From Heliopora coerulea (lineage: Eukaryota; Cnidaria; Anthozoa; Scleralcyonacea; Helioporidae), in contig JASJOG010000106.1 in NCBI GenBank assembly GCA_030142905.1, positions 372,001 through 436,000 of the forward strand: a stretch of DNA of 64,000 bases, in the 5' to 3' direction. Positions 37,201 to 49,545 of the stretch are shown here, one piece after another (within the stretch, counting starts at the first letter, position 1; each line of letters opens with the position of its first letter). The translations under genes were made by a program, and so were the position numbers. A model generated the notes under the pieces. The model made no database searches. It saw nothing but the letters and a program-made list of their open reading frames with translations, and was not told the DNA's origin.

Positions 37201-39276
37201 ATTGAGAACAACATTTCAAACTGGTCCCTTGTAATTTAGGGTAAAACAGTAAATTATACTCCATGGGTACAGCAATTGGAGGATTTTCAACAGCAGGAAT
37301 TATATAACCATACATAGCATAACCTTATATAGTATAACCATATATGTTTTCTACTCAGAAAGCCAGTTTTACAGTGGTTCTTGAGGTTTTTTTTACCTTA
37401 CTTTCAATGACCATGAGAAGCACTCCTCTAAGACTCTATGTTGAACCGTAATAGCCATTTGAATAAAACACAAGAGTTACAAGTATAGGTTTGACTGGTG
37501 CTAATGAAATTATCTTAATGTAAATGCTTCTCATGCTTTCTCTTAACACTCGGAAAAGATTTCTGAGTTCTAGGCAGACATTGAATGGGTAACTAGTACT
37601 GATTGCCACTTGGCAAGATTTGCGAACCCCTGAATTACAAAAATTCAGATTATGGAGCAGTTACCACTGTATTTGCAGTAGCTCATAAATGGTGCAAAAT
37701 ACTGTATGTACGGTACTGAAATATTTAAGTCTTGCTGTTTCAATCAGTTATTTGTTGGTAATTTACATGACACAAGGAACAACTAACATATTGGTACATA
37801 CTATACCAAAATTGGCAGTATCTATGCTCCATCAGTTATGAACTAGCAACAATACTCTCAGTCTTTTTATACTGTACCAAAGTGGTTCGACAATCTCACT
37901 GGTGATCCAAAGGTTTCATGTTCAATTCCAGTCTGGGATCCAAATCTTTTCATATCGTTAAGCCATTCCCGCACTAACTACCGTAAGACAACAATTTTTA
38001 ATTTGCTCTAGCGGCAGTGATGCCAGATAAGTTTGTTCAGCAGAAGGAGGGTACTAGCCAGCTGTCATCAATGGATTAAGATTGTTTTGATTCCTTAATT
38101 CCTGCTAACACCAGACAAACAATTGGAAGGGCATGGTTATCAATGGGTTGAGACTTCAGATGCATGCAAATTGACACGAAAATTAACATTTTTAACAAAT
38201 GAAAACATTGATTTGTAGATAGAAAAAATTCTTGATTACATATGCTGCAGTACAGACTCTATAGGCAATGTGGTAATTAAAATGATAATAACAAGACCAC
38301 CAGTTGACAAAAGCATAACAGTGATATTGTAACAGATACTGAAAGTGGGCAACCAATGTAAATAGACATTAGGAACCAAGTATTCTCCAAGTCACTTTAA
38401 ATTGTGTCCGCTGATGGTACACAATACTGTTCTCATTTTCACATTTATTGGACATTTAATACCGACTTTATTCATACTTCGTTATTCAGAATTTTAGTGT
38501 TATTAATCCAAACACAGTCTTTGAAATCTTTGAATATCAGCTTCCTGTGATTAAATTTTCCCTGCAGAGATATCCCTGGTGAATTTTATTCTGGCTAATG
38601 CCAGACTGTTCTCACTGAGTAGAGAGTGATATTTCAGGGTTAAATGGTTGAAACCTTAGGTAACTTGGTTACTTTGTCACCCTATAGCTTGATACTAGTC
38701 AGATTATGATAATACTAGTCAATCAGATGTCAATGGATTAAAGCATCAAAACCTACTGTACCTTGATTAATCTACTTAAGCTCCACGTGCCTCAACTGAA
38801 ATTTTTTTGCCATGAAGCCTTTCAAGTCTCTAGCTGGAGCGCAAATATTACTGTGATGCACACCTTGTAGAAGTATTGGCCAAGAACAACATACCCCTGT
38901 AAATGCTGTCCATTAATTTTTGCCCCCCACCTGTTTTTATCATCACATGTGGTGAAATGACCAGGTTTAGGGTTGCAGGTAAGATCATCATGAGCATCAA
39001 GATTATCGTAGCTTCCCACACAAGTGTAGTATCTCGAGGTGTTTTACGGACTTTCCATCTTTAAAATCCTGGCTCTCTAGTTAGATTTTACAAGAAATTC
39101 AAATATTTACGAAATTAATTATCGATTCCATTAACTCCAACCGAGTACTGATACAAAGTATAACCCCACAATTGTTTCTTGTTCCTTTAAAAACGCCGAA
39201 AATGTTGATAAACCCAACGGTTAGGGTTAGGGTTCATACACATTTTCGGGCTTTTTAAAGGAAGAAGAAAGAATGA
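34201..39276. other. Long gene-free stretch
   Basis: No supported gene in about 5 kb. Two diverged copies of a dispersed repeat (GGTGATC...TTCATGTTCAATT... followed by a CTAGCGGCAGTGATGCC-like block) lie near 34325-34640 and 37890-38160. A two-and-a-half-copy TTAGGG string is near 39222. Open frames here are short and without family features. Confidence 0.5.
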
Positions 39277-39277
39277 T

Positions 39278-39292
39278 GGGGGGGGGGGGGGG
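39278..39292 (+). repeat. G15 homopolymer run
   Basis: Fifteen consecutive G residues; its length is uncertain in any assembly. Confidence 0.8.
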
Positions 39293-40094
39293 TTGTTACT
39301 ATAAATATCATGATCCTAAAAGTAGGCATACCTGTAGATGAAGTATATATTGTACGTACACGAAAACTTGAAATACGTGCAGATACAGAAATGTACACAC
39401 TCTCACAGATGCATATGGGTACATGAACTCACATGATATTTCATTTCGTGATTTGAGATGTTCCTGTCTTCTCTTAAAAGTCTTTTCCGTTAGAAGAATG
39501 GATCACATTCATCACTAAACGAACAATGTCTGAAGGAGTTACAATTTTTGAACTGCTGCTACGAACATCATTCGTCGTTTCACCAACTTTCTTCCCAAGT
39601 GTGAATCGCTATTCTATTTTTGCGAATCGGGTAGTTTCTTTCCAGAATCACTGACCTTTTCGATATCTCAGAAGTCTTGTGCTTGCAAAGTAACCAGATT
39701 TCCTCAAGACGATACTATCAAAAAGCAATTGACGGACCGCCAATCAAAAGTTTTCGCCATTTTCTGCAAACCTGTAATATCTGCTTGGAAAGGAAACCAA
39801 CCTGTGTGTAGTGGAAAGCATGAAAGATTTAAAATCATCAAACGGCGTATGTTTTCGGAAGGAATTTCTTCACAAGTGACAATTATAAAAAAGGAGGCTT
39901 CCACATTAGAGGAGACTAGAGACTCGTACGTAGGTAAAGCTGGAAAATATTTCTCACCGGGTGGACAGGTGCAGGGTGGGACTCTGCAGAGACTCTGCTC
40001 CCATGAAACCTTACCCCTTTGAGGAGGAAAAGTGGGAGCAGAGTCAGGGGGCTCCATTTCTTAAATTGTGAATGCGTATGTTTTTAATAGGAAA
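39293..40094. other. Region upstream of the ankyrin exon
   Basis: No coding exon is supported. TTTTTAATAG at 40081-40090 looks like a splice acceptor just before the ATG at 40095, so a noncoding first exon could lie here. Confidence 0.4.
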
Positions 40095-40659
40095 ATGTCC
40101 GTTTGGGATGCAGCAGAGAGAGGAGATTTGGATGGCGTTAAAGCTGCAGTTGAGAATGGCGCAGACATTGACGAGCGTGGAGGATTGATCCAACGAACTG
40201 GTTTACACTGGGCTAGCAGGAGAGGATACATTGACATGGTAAAATATTTGTTAGATCAACAAGCCAACCTAGGGGCTGTAGATGTGTGGTCACAAGAGCC
40301 GCTACACTTGGCAGCAGAATTCGGTCATTTAGAAATTAAGTTATTATTACAACACAGATCAAATATTGATGCAAAACATCGATCTGGATGGACCCCACTT
40401 CATGAGGCATCATATCATGGACATACCTTGATAGCCTACTACCTTATCCAACGTGGTGCTCAACTTAACTCTAGAAACAACAGTGGTTACTTGCCTATTC
40501 ACTATGCCTGTGAGAGAGGTCGTCTAGATATGGTAAAATTACTTATCAGCAAAGGGAGTGACTTCACATCAACAAATAAATATGGTGATACTCCACTTCA
40601 TCTTGCATCAGAGAATGGACATACCTCGGTAGCTGATTATCTTATGCAGCGTTGTGCAG
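40095..40659 (+). CDS. Roco-type gene A, ankyrin-repeat exon
   Basis: From MSVWDAAERGDLDGVK the exon encodes about five ankyrin repeats (consensus pieces such as TGLHWASRRGYIDMVKYLL, TPLHEASYHGH and TPLHLASENGH). These are protein-interaction repeats. The exon ends at the donor GTGCAG|GTAATT in phase 1, which fits the next exon's acceptor at 42413 (both give Asp at the junction). I start at 40095 because MSVWDAAERGD is the natural ankyrin cap; an ATG at 40068 lies before a likely acceptor. It is the N-terminal part of an ANK-Roc-COR protein, a layout similar to the C-terminal part of DAP kinase. Confidence 0.8.
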
Positions 40660-41297
40660 GTAATTGGTGTTAATTGCTATTAATTCTAATAGATCAAAGA
40701 TTTTTATAGTTTATATTTTTCAAGTTCGACTTTTATATGTTTATCAAGTATTTTACATTTTAAGATGGGGTAACTATTCTTAGTAAAATAAAATGAATAA
40801 ATTAAAATGCTGATGCAAGTGAGGCAGTCTGGGCTTTCGGGCAGTGTTATAGTCAAGTCCGCCAAATCCGAGTCCAGTCAATTAGACTCAGAGTCCACGT
40901 CCGAGTGCAAGTCCGCCTAATCAACGTATACACTTCATGCTTCTGCAAATAAACTACCACGTAGCATCCTATGTCTCGCTAATATACAGACTGTGATGAG
41001 GACATTTGCCCAGATATCTCTGACATTTTAATTTCATCTTCATAATTCACAGCAAGATGATTGATTTTACGTCAGAAATACGAGTCTAGAGAACGTTTCT
41101 GCAGTGTCGTAGTGAGTCTTAACGGCGCCCTGGGGCAAGCATAACCTGTGGCGCCCCCTCCCCCTTTACCAAAATGAAAAATTACAAAATATTTTTGAGG
41201 AAATTGCATAGTTTATTTATGGAATAGGTACTTAAAAATTACTCTTACTGTCTTTTAAAGTCGCACATTTTTCAAACACACCTTCAATAATTATGAG

Positions 41298-41573
41298 TTA
41301 CAATGTTGTTCTCTCAATACTTAACTGAGCCAAAGCACTAAACCGACCTTGTCCGATTGATGAACCGTGGTAAGTCAAAATTAGTTTCACCTTTCCGAAT
41401 GACCTCCCACAGTTAGCAATGGACACTGACATTGTCAACAATGCTTGAGGAGCCACTGGCAGATTGAGATAAACATCTCCATAGGTGATGATATATTTCA
41501 GCAGCTGCTTTGAACACAGGTGGCGCCAGGAATTCCCCGATGGGGGACTAAGATCCCCGTAATTGAGTTTCAC
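41298..41573 (-). pseudogene. hAT-family transposase C-terminal (dimerisation) remnant
   Basis: LPVAPQALLTMSVSIANCGR, then SFGKVKLILTYHGSS and RFSALAQLSIE, follow the hAT dimerisation pattern (LP...S.A...RSFS.LKLIKTYLRS.....RL..LA.LSIE). A CAGTG-type end is near 41100 (CAGTGTCGTAGTGAG). It lies in antisense orientation within the intron of gene A. Confidence 0.7.
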
Positions 41574-42109
41574 CAGGGTGACCGGAGCTACACACCCTTG
41601 ATAATTTAATAATTTGAAGGACGAAAATGAGAATGAAAGATAAATCGATTCAATCAGCCTTGTATTTAACAGGATAATTCATGTATCTGATTACAGGCTC
41701 AAAATTTAAATGTATGAATCTTCTAACAAACGCGTTTTGTTGACTTTCAAGGGATAGCTCCATTATATCCCTGACGAAGGGGAAGATGAACTATAGCGAG
41801 GGGACAAAACGAACAAGTGCGAGGCCACACGCCTTAAAAAATTTCATTATTTAATGGAAAATTATTGAAGAACTGACAAGTAACAACATTTGGCGTGTGA
41901 ATCTTCTAACAAACGCTTTTTGTTGATTCCAAGGGGTGCCGCCATTACATCCTTGATCTAGGGGGATAAGAACTGTAACGAAGGGGCAAAACGAATAGGT
42001 GTAGGGCCACATGCCTCAAAAGATTTCACAATTTAGTGGGAAATAATTCAACAACTGACAAATAACAACATGCGACGTGTTGAGAAGTGTTTTTGTTCTT
42101 GTTATTATC

Positions 42110-42180
42110 GTTGTTGTTGTTATTATTATTATTATTATTATTATCGTCAATATTATTATTTGCATTATTGTTGTTGTTGC
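42110..42180. repeat. Trinucleotide microsatellite
   Basis: Mixed TTG/TTA repeats within the intron of gene A. Confidence 0.85.
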
Positions 42181-42412
42181 TCTCCTTATTTAACCGTGTC
42201 TGAATAATGAGAAATCAAGTTAACAGCGTATCAAAGATTCATAGATTTTATGAAGAAATCGAAGCTTACTATAAATGGCTGTTGGCTACGTTGATCAACA
42301 GTTCTCATATTTGTTTCTTTCTCTTAATTATAGAACAACGCTAAGACATTTGCTGCTAGCGACATGTTTATTACTTTTTTATTTTTTATTTTATTATTTT
42401 TATGTTTAACAG

Positions 42413-43218
42413 ATGAAGAGCTACAAGTGACAAATGCTGTCGTATCCGAAACCCTAAAACATGGCAAGAAGAAAAACAATCGTATATCATTACTTTTCAT
42501 TGGTCAAGATGGTGTGGGGAAAACGTCCCTGAAGAAAAGTCTTCTGGATGAAGAGTTAGACGAAAAAGAACCGAGCACTATTGGCATCGAGTTCGATGTT
42601 GTTGAAGTAAATGATAATGATAAATCCAAACCTTGGAAGCGTGCAGCAGATGACCAATTCCTAGCATCTGAAAGCTATGCTGATGGTGTCCTTGGAAGGG
42701 AAATAGCAAGGAAGATAGCTGAAAGTAACGAAGGGTTGAAAGAAGGCACAAGTCGAAGTGCAGGGCAAGCTGAAAGTGACGTTAGCACTGTAAACCAGTC
42801 TGAAGGTGAAGGTGGTGCTGGAACTAAACGGGAAAGTGAAAATGGAGCTAACGATGGAGTGGGACTGGGAAGTAAAGAAGAAGCTAGAACTGGAGCTGGA
42901 GTTGGAGCTAGATGTGACCACCGTAGCGACCACGATGGACACGGAAAGAATGGCGAAGGAAAAAACAACAGGCAGAAAAGTGTTGAATTATCAGATGGCT
43001 TAAAATGCAAGATTGAAGAAGAAATGAAAAATGACCAAAATTACAGTGATGATTGTATGGACTCGAGTAGATTCATGCTGGGAGACGTCGGTGGCCAGTC
43101 TGTTTACTACGACGTGCATTCGATGATGCTGAGGTTGAGCACGCTATTCATTCTTGTTGTTGATCTGTCAAAGTCCCTTGGAGACTTGGCAAAGCCAACC
43201 TTTGTGGATAAGGAATGA
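42413..43218 (+). pseudogene. Roco-type gene A, Roc GTPase exon
   Basis: The Roc (Ras of complex) GTPase starts with the P-loop LLFIGQDGVGKTSLKKSLLD (G1). G3 is FMLGDVGGQ and the next strand is TLFILVVDLSK. Between G1 and G3 lies an unusual insert of well over 100 residues, rich in Gly, Glu, Ser and Lys (about 42690-43050). The frame ends at TGA 43216-43218, where homologous sequence continues in another frame. A TAA at 43259-43261 then interrupts that frame. Two lesions within 50 bp indicate a pseudogene, or an unrecognised small intron. G4 (VFTKPDK) lies just downstream. Confidence 0.75.
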
Positions 43219-44339
43219 GAAACACCTTGGCAATCCTCTGAAAGAAACGAATTTAGACTAAGTGACGAGATGGATGGTAGCCCTTCGCAATCTGAACCCA
43301 TATCATAAAGAGGTTGGAAAAAGTTCCGCCCAAACTTTAAACCTCCCGAAAACTATTTTAGTTTTCACCAAACCTGATAAATGGGAGACTCGCAAAGAAG
43401 TGGAGAAGAAGCTGAAAGAAGCCATTGACGTTCTTGAGAAGACGCTTGAACGTATTGGTTGTGCATCGCTGATCGTCGGGAAGTATGTTATTAAGAACAA
43501 AGTACCAAGGAACGACAATGAAGCCGCTGAACTCGAAGCCCTACGAACGAAAATCTTCGAAACAGCTCAAGAGATTCTGAAAGCTCAAGAAAAATCTCCC
43601 GTTACCTGGCTGATGTTAGAACGTGCTCTCGATACCGTGAGGAGGTCTGAAGACGGGAAAGATCACCCGTACATTACGCTTGATGAAGCTCGGGAACTTG
43701 ATGAAAAGGAATCGAAGGTGATCGAAACGTTCAGCGAGGCATTGAAATTCTTTCACGACGAGAATATTGTCATCCATTTTCATGATGATCCAGCCCTTAG
43801 GGACCTGGTTGTTCTTGATGCAGCGTGGCTTGTAAAGCTGTTTACGGAGGTACTCATCGTTGCCCCAGATTGGTCGTGTCCGACAGCTCATTCACTCGCA
43901 TGGAAAAACCTGACGGAGAAAGGCGTGCTCTCCTTCGAAAATCTTCCCAATCCTTTGGTAAAACAGAGTCAGAAGAAAGCGTTGAAGGATATGATGGTTC
44001 GGGTAGGTTTAATCAGCCACTGGAGAAGAGATGTCTATCTGGTTCCCTCCATGGTGACGAGAAGAAGGGAAGAGAGCGACATTCATAAGATGTTGTCGTC
44101 CTGTCTGCAGCCATCACTATACATTAATTTTTGTGGTGATTCCATTCCCTTGGGAGTTTTCACGCGATTCCTGGTAGAATTGTTTAAATGGGCTCGGGGT
44201 GAAGTTGAAGACGACGACGACAACGTGGAAATGCCTGAATTTTTGTGCAATTATTGCCGTATTTTTAAGAGTGAAAATAGCATTGAGTATTCCGTGGTTT
44301 TGGTCAGGCATATATCTCGAGTCCAGGTCGCCATATCAG
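43219..44339 (+). pseudogene. Roco-type gene A, end of Roc and COR domain
   Basis: Clean coding resumes after the stop at 43259-43261. It includes the Roc G4 motif TKPD and then the COR dimerisation domain (VTWLMLERALDTVRR, LDEARELDEKES, LVVLDAAWLVKLFTEVL, GLISHWRRDVYLVPSMVTRR). COR couples the GTPase to dimer formation in Roco proteins. The exon ends at ATATCAG|GTATGA in phase 1. From 43793 on, the sequence is duplicated in inverted orientation at 51534-52080. Confidence 0.78.
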
Positions 44340-44451
44340 GTATGAACCTCTGAGGTTTTCCTTCATGATATAAACTGGTAAAAATGGAACGTTTTGCTCA
44401 AGGAACGGAATAGTGAGTTAAAGGTTGTACTGTTTTCGCATTTCTTTTCAG

Positions 44452-44769
44452 TTAATGATGTGGAAGAAGATGCGTGGACTGATATTGCAAGGAATGTGTT
44501 GTCCACCCTTCAGGATGTAATGAAGAGAATTCAGTCTGATAATCCGAGCTTTAAAGGCATTAGATACGATTTTGGTTTCAAGTGCGATCTTTGCGGTGAG
44601 GAAACGACGCCATGTTTGCGCCATGAGAAAGATGGTTGTACCAACGATGACTGCATGTGCATCCTGGGTCTTGAATGCTTAAAGAAAAAACCAACTTTTT
44701 GCCAGAAAAATTATGGTGGCAAAATGATTTCTTCCAGGCTCCATGAAACGTTTTGGCTCAAACGAAGAG
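44452..44769 (+). CDS. Roco-type gene A, Cys/His-rich exon
   Basis: The acceptor TTTCTTTTCAG|TTAATG joins in phase to the COR exon. The exon encodes a helical stretch (DVEEDAWTDIARNVLSTLQD) and a Cys/His cluster (CDLCGEETTPCLRHEKDGC, CMCILGLECLKKK) that looks metal-binding. It ends at the donor AAGAG|GTAAAA. The same module occurs with identical cysteine spacing in copy B (53142-53450). No death-domain exon follows in copy A before the palindrome continues into repeats. Confidence 0.7.
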
Positions 44770-45568
44770 GTAAAAATTTTTCTCCTTCATTTCTAAGGGT
44801 CACTACAATCTTGGTTTTCATAGTTATAGCTCTTTCGTGGCGGAAGCTCTCTCCTTTGACGGGTAAAATTTTTTGGCGTCAGCCAAAGTAAAGTAATACA
44901 AGTCTTATGCTGCCGGGAAAGTATTAAGAGTCGAAATATGCGAAGGCAATCCTTATGGAAAATTTGGTTCCTCTTTTATATTGGAAAATGGGGCTTAATT
45001 TGTGAAAATGTATATATTCCATATGTGAAGTAAAAATTTTATATTTGAAATTAATTTTCACATGTAGATCTTTCACTTCATATATGAAACGCATTTTTTG
45101 TATGCTAAAATTTCATATTTGAAATTTTGAACCATGTCATCGGAAATGTGAATTAGGTATCTTAAATGTAAAAATGTTCCGTTTTCATTTGTAAATAAAA
45201 ACTTCATATGTGATATGATACCAACTCCATACGTTTTTCACACGTGAACTGACATGAAATTTTCGTAAGATTGGCAAGATAAAAACTGACCCGCTTAAAA
45301 TCATGTCATTTTGTTCCATTTGTTGCATTATAATTTGTCTTCTTAGTCGATAAAATGCTGAATTTATGTGTTCGTGTAAGAGAAACTTGTATGAAATGTT
45401 CTTTTAAGCTTTCACCACCTTAAGCAGTGCTTCTGCTATTGAACCTGTGAGCAGGTTGTCTTGATACAAACGGAACGTGAATCGGAACGGAAGGATTGAT
45501 TGAGTCGTAGTATCGTAGTATGAAACGAAGATTTTTTATTACGGGATTCAAAATGAGATTATCGATTA

Positions 45569-46327
45569 CAGTGGAACCCCGTTAATACGACCAACGTTGG
45601 GCCGAAAAAATTTGGTCGTATTAAGGGGGTGGTCGTATTAACGGGGGTGGACCAGATACGTAACAAATGCTTTTTTAAATGACGTCATGGCAAACGGAGT
45701 CAGATTTCAATTATCATAATGCTAAAACCACAAAATAATCCACAAATAAATTTTATTAACTGAACACAACTCAACAAAATTAACTAAATGAGATGAATAA
45801 CCTTGATAATAAACCCCTATATTAGTTATTTAAATTTATTTAGGTTTAAAGATATCTGTAAGCTTCCGTTGGTTTTTCCGACATTTAAGCCAATCGGTTT
45901 GAGCTTGGCAGATTACTCTGGCAAGTTTATTTGCCAATTTTGAATTTCCTTTCTGTTCGAAAAGTAAAGGAGAGGATAAAGTTATTGGAACAGGTGTCAA
46001 TCGGGGCGGGGAATATGGAATGGAGATACCATGCATTTACAAATTTATGGGGCAGGAGATGAACATTGACTTGCTAAGCAACTTCCTGGACATCCCGAAT
46101 AACCTATCCGTCAGAGTCGAAATGGAATGTGGCAAAAAGAGAACAGCAGAGGAAAGTGGCAGAAAAAAGAAGGCAAGAAAAAGATAAAACGACCCAAAAA
46201 CATATTTAATCATGTTCTGTCTGTTTAATAAAAATTAAAATGAATATTCAGTGTTAATTAAGAGTGTAAGTGTCGTATTAACGGGGTGGTCGTATTAACG
46301 GGGAGATCGTAAGGCGGGGTTATCTTA
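45569..46327. mobile_element. pogo/Tigger-like remnant (left palindrome arm)
   Basis: CAGTGGAACCCCGTTAATACGACC at the left (TA before it), written here in two parts, and CCCCGTTAATACGACC repeats inverted at the right (about 46270-46327) are typical of Tigger/pogo ends. It is only about 760 bp, so it is a deletion derivative. It contains short open frames in both directions. A mirror copy is at 49546-50304. Confidence 0.65.
45836..46036 (-). pseudogene. Possible pogo transposase C-terminal fragment with PCNA-box-like end
   Basis: A 66-aa frame ends KNQRKLTDIFKPK. QRKLTDIF fits the PCNA-interacting pattern Q-x-x-[LIM]-x-x-[FH]-F at its main positions, with I in place of the first aromatic residue. 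Drosophila pogo transposase was reported to carry a PCNA-binding motif. The opposite strand also has a 55-codon frame (46020-46187), so the coding strand is uncertain. Confidence 0.4.
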
Positions 46328-46754
46328 AAGAGAGAGTTATACAACTGGGATGCCTTATCGTACTAATCATAACCAATTCATAAATGTTCGAATAGAATGA
46401 ACCTTTCCTCTTATTACGTCAACTGAATACAACTCAGAATATTTTTATGTTTTTTCATTTTCATGCCAACATTGAATTACCGAAGTGAATGGAAAGACAA
46501 TTTGCCCCGATTAACATTGCAAACAAGATTTCAAACGGTATTCTGGTAGCTGTATCGAGCAGATGTATAAAGGGAGCCGGTCATTGAATTTAGTGAGCAT
46601 TGGGGTCGGGTTACATGGCTAAATTTATTTCGTTAATCGAGCTTAAAATACAATATCTTAATCTTGGTTGAAAATTTTATGTAATCGCAAGATAATCTCC
46701 AAAGGGAATTCTTGAGTCCACAGGCTGAAATTCGCCAGGTAGATAGTCATTTAG

Positions 46755-46975
46755 GGCCTCTTTACACGAACTCGGGTTAGCCGACAACCCAGGTTAGTAC
46801 GCCAACTCGGGTTGTTAATAAATTATATTTACCTGGGTCTAGATTGCCAGCCATCAAAGGTTAGTACACCGAACCCGGGCCGATGAAGTGGCTGATCCGG
46901 GTTCGCGACATTTTTTACTAGATTATGAATAGAAATGTCCCGATCGACGCACATGATATTCTGATATATGGTAAG
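46755..46975. repeat. CCCGGG-type dispersed repeat, palindrome arm copy
   Basis: Related to 33829-34200 (GGGCCTCTTTACACGAACTC, AACTCGGGTTGTTAATAAA). Its mirror image lies at 48898-49118. Confidence 0.65.
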
Positions 46976-47754
46976 AATTGGCGACAGTTGGAAACAACCT
47001 TAGAAAAATGGAAATGCTTCGGATAATTCCGATTTTTACAACATGCTTCGGGAACACTCTGGGATGCTATGTTTTTATATACTCATGTATAGATTCACGA
47101 CCGCCGGGGACAAATCTATTAGCTGACTCTTACGACGAGATGAGAACCTGGCTTAAGTTACCTTTATTAGTTTCTCTACATGACCGAGGGTATGATAAGT
47201 CTCTAAATTATGGACGTACGTACGAAGATTTGAAAACTGATGATGGTCGTCTTGTTGGTTGTCTGTTGAAATGAAGCATAATATTGATGCAACCAAGACC
47301 GGAAGATTGAACTGAAAACATCAGGAAACTGTTGACTTAACACATTAAAATCGATCTCAAATCAAGTTAAAATGCAAGCACCTCAAATTCGTCAAATATC
47401 AATTACAATGACCAAGTTGAGCTCGTCTACTTCGAAAGGCGCCTTGGATTGATTTCACTCTGGTCATTCCATGGTGTGAAAGCAGAGGGTTATGAAGGTT
47501 GATTTTGATATAACTTATTTAAATTGAAACCTTCACGTTGGTCTGAAACCAACCCGAGCACACCGTGATGGTAAATAGAGCTCAGCTAATGAGCCAAACA
47601 GACGATTTCCTAAATGCAACTGTTGTCACTATTTACTATGGCTAGCAGGGTACTGTTAAACGAACAAAATCAAGCCATTCTTTAGTATTAATAGGTTGCT
47701 CCAAGTTGGAAACAGACGTTCATTTGTTTATACACCAGTAACTCTACGTCACAT

Positions 47755-48118
47755 GGGCAAAGTTGTTCATCGTAGTGGAGGTGGTTGTAGGTGAATATCT
47801 ACCGAACTACAAAGGGGTAAGGTAAATATTCACCAATTATCATTGAAACCAAGGTGGAGGCTATTTGTTGTAGTCAGTAGTGCCGAGATAGGGGAAGTGG
47901 GGTCAAATTGATCCCTGTCCCAAAGAAACAAAGGGGCCCGGTTGGGCGGAAAGCACTAAGTTGAATTCAGATGTTTTATCACTGAAATAAAGAACTATTG
48001 GTCATGAGCCATATAAGTAAAATATGGGAATAGGACTATCTTGACATTCCAATTTGGCAAATTCTGTGCTCCAGGCTCGAAATAATAAGTGATTTTATAC
48101 TACATGACGTCTTTGCCT
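47755..48118. other. Palindrome spacer
   Basis: A unique centre of about 364 bp between the arms. The first eight bases still match apart from one mismatch, so the arm edge is slightly ragged. No gene. GGGGCCCGGTTGGG near 47934 is the only notable motif. Confidence 0.8.
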
Positions 48119-49545
48119 ATGTGACGTAGAGTTACTGGTGTATAAACAAATGAACGTCTGTTTCCAACTTGGAGCAACCTATTAATACTAAAGAATGGCT
48201 TGATTTTGTTCGTTTAACAGTACCCTGCTAGCCATAGTAAATAGTGACAACAGTTGCATTTAGGAAATCGTCTGTTTGGCTCATTAGCTGAGCTCTATTT
48301 ACCATCACGGTGTGCTCGGGTTGGTTTCAGACCAACGTGAAGGTTTCAATTTAAATAAGTTATATCAAAATCAACCTTCATAACCCTCTGCTTTCACACC
48401 ATGGAATGACCAGAGTGAAATCAATCCAAGGCGCCTTTCGAAGTAGACGAGCTCAACTTGGTCATTGTAATTGATATTTGACGAATTTGAGGTGCTTGCA
48501 TTTTAACTTGATTTGAGATCGATTTTAATGTGTTAAGTCAACAGTTTCCTGATGTTTTCAGTTCAATCTTCCGGTCTTGGTTGCATCAATATTATGCTTC
48601 ATTTCAACAGACAACCAACAAGACGACCATCATCAGTTTTCAAATCTTCGTACGTACGTCCATAATTTAGAGACTTATCATACCCTCGGTCATGTAGAGA
48701 AACTAATAAAGGTAACTTAAGCCAGGTTCTCATCTCGTCGTAAGAGTCAGCTAATAGATTTGTCCCCGGCGGTCGTGAATCTATACATGAGTATATAAAA
48801 ACATAGCATCCCAGAGTGTTCCCGAAGCATGTTGTAAAAATCGGAATTATCCGAAGCATTTCCATTTTTCTAAGGTTGTTTCCAACTGTCGCCAATTCTT
48901 ACCATATATCAGAATATCATGTGCGTCGATCGGGACATTTCTATTCATAATCTAGTAAAAAATGTCGCGAACCCGGATCAGCCACTTCATCGGCCCGGGT
49001 TCGGTGTACTAACCTTTGATGGCTGGCAATCTGGACCCAGGTAAATATAATTTATTAACAACCCGAGTTGGCGTACTAACCTGGGTTGTCGGCTAACCCG
49101 AGTTCGTGTAAAGAGGCCCTAAATGACTATCTACCTGGCGAATTTCAGCCTGTGGACTCAAGAATTCCCTTTGGAGATTATCTTGCGATTACATAAAATT
49201 TTCAACCAAGATTAAGATATTGTATTTTAAGCTCGATTAACGAAATAAATTTAGCCATGTAACCCGACCCCAATGCTCACTAAATTCAATGACCGGCTCC
49301 CTTTATACATCTGCTCGATACAGCTACCAGAATACCGTTTGAAATCTTGTTTGCAATGTTAATCGGGGCAAATTGTCTTTCCATTCACTTCGGTAATTCA
49401 ATGTTGGCATGAAAATGAAAAAACATAAAAATATTCTGAGTTGTATTCAGTTGACGTAATAAGAGGAAAGGTTCATTCTATTCGAACATTTATGAATTGG
49501 TTATGATTAGTACGATAAGGCATCCCAGTTGTATAACTCTCTCTT

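Larger units (their letters stand above)
40660..42412 (+). other. Intron of gene A containing a hAT remnant and microsatellite
   Basis: It is bounded by GT (40660) and TTTAACAG (ends 42412). It contains hAT sequence around 41101-41580 and TTA/TTG trinucleotide repeats at about 42110-42180. Confidence 0.65.

Noticed and set aside
39222..39240. TTAGGG repeats as an interstitial telomere
   Set aside because: Only about two and a half copies; too short to mean anything.
42661..43010. Ser/Phe-rich minus-strand frames across the Roc exon
   Set aside because: They are shadows of the Gly/Glu/Ser-rich insert on the coding strand, with no start context or family features.
46978..47274. 98-aa frame with a hydrophobic N-terminus, mirrored at 48599-48895
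   Set aside because: It appears twice only because of the palindrome, it has no recognisable family, and it directly follows a MITE-like repeat.
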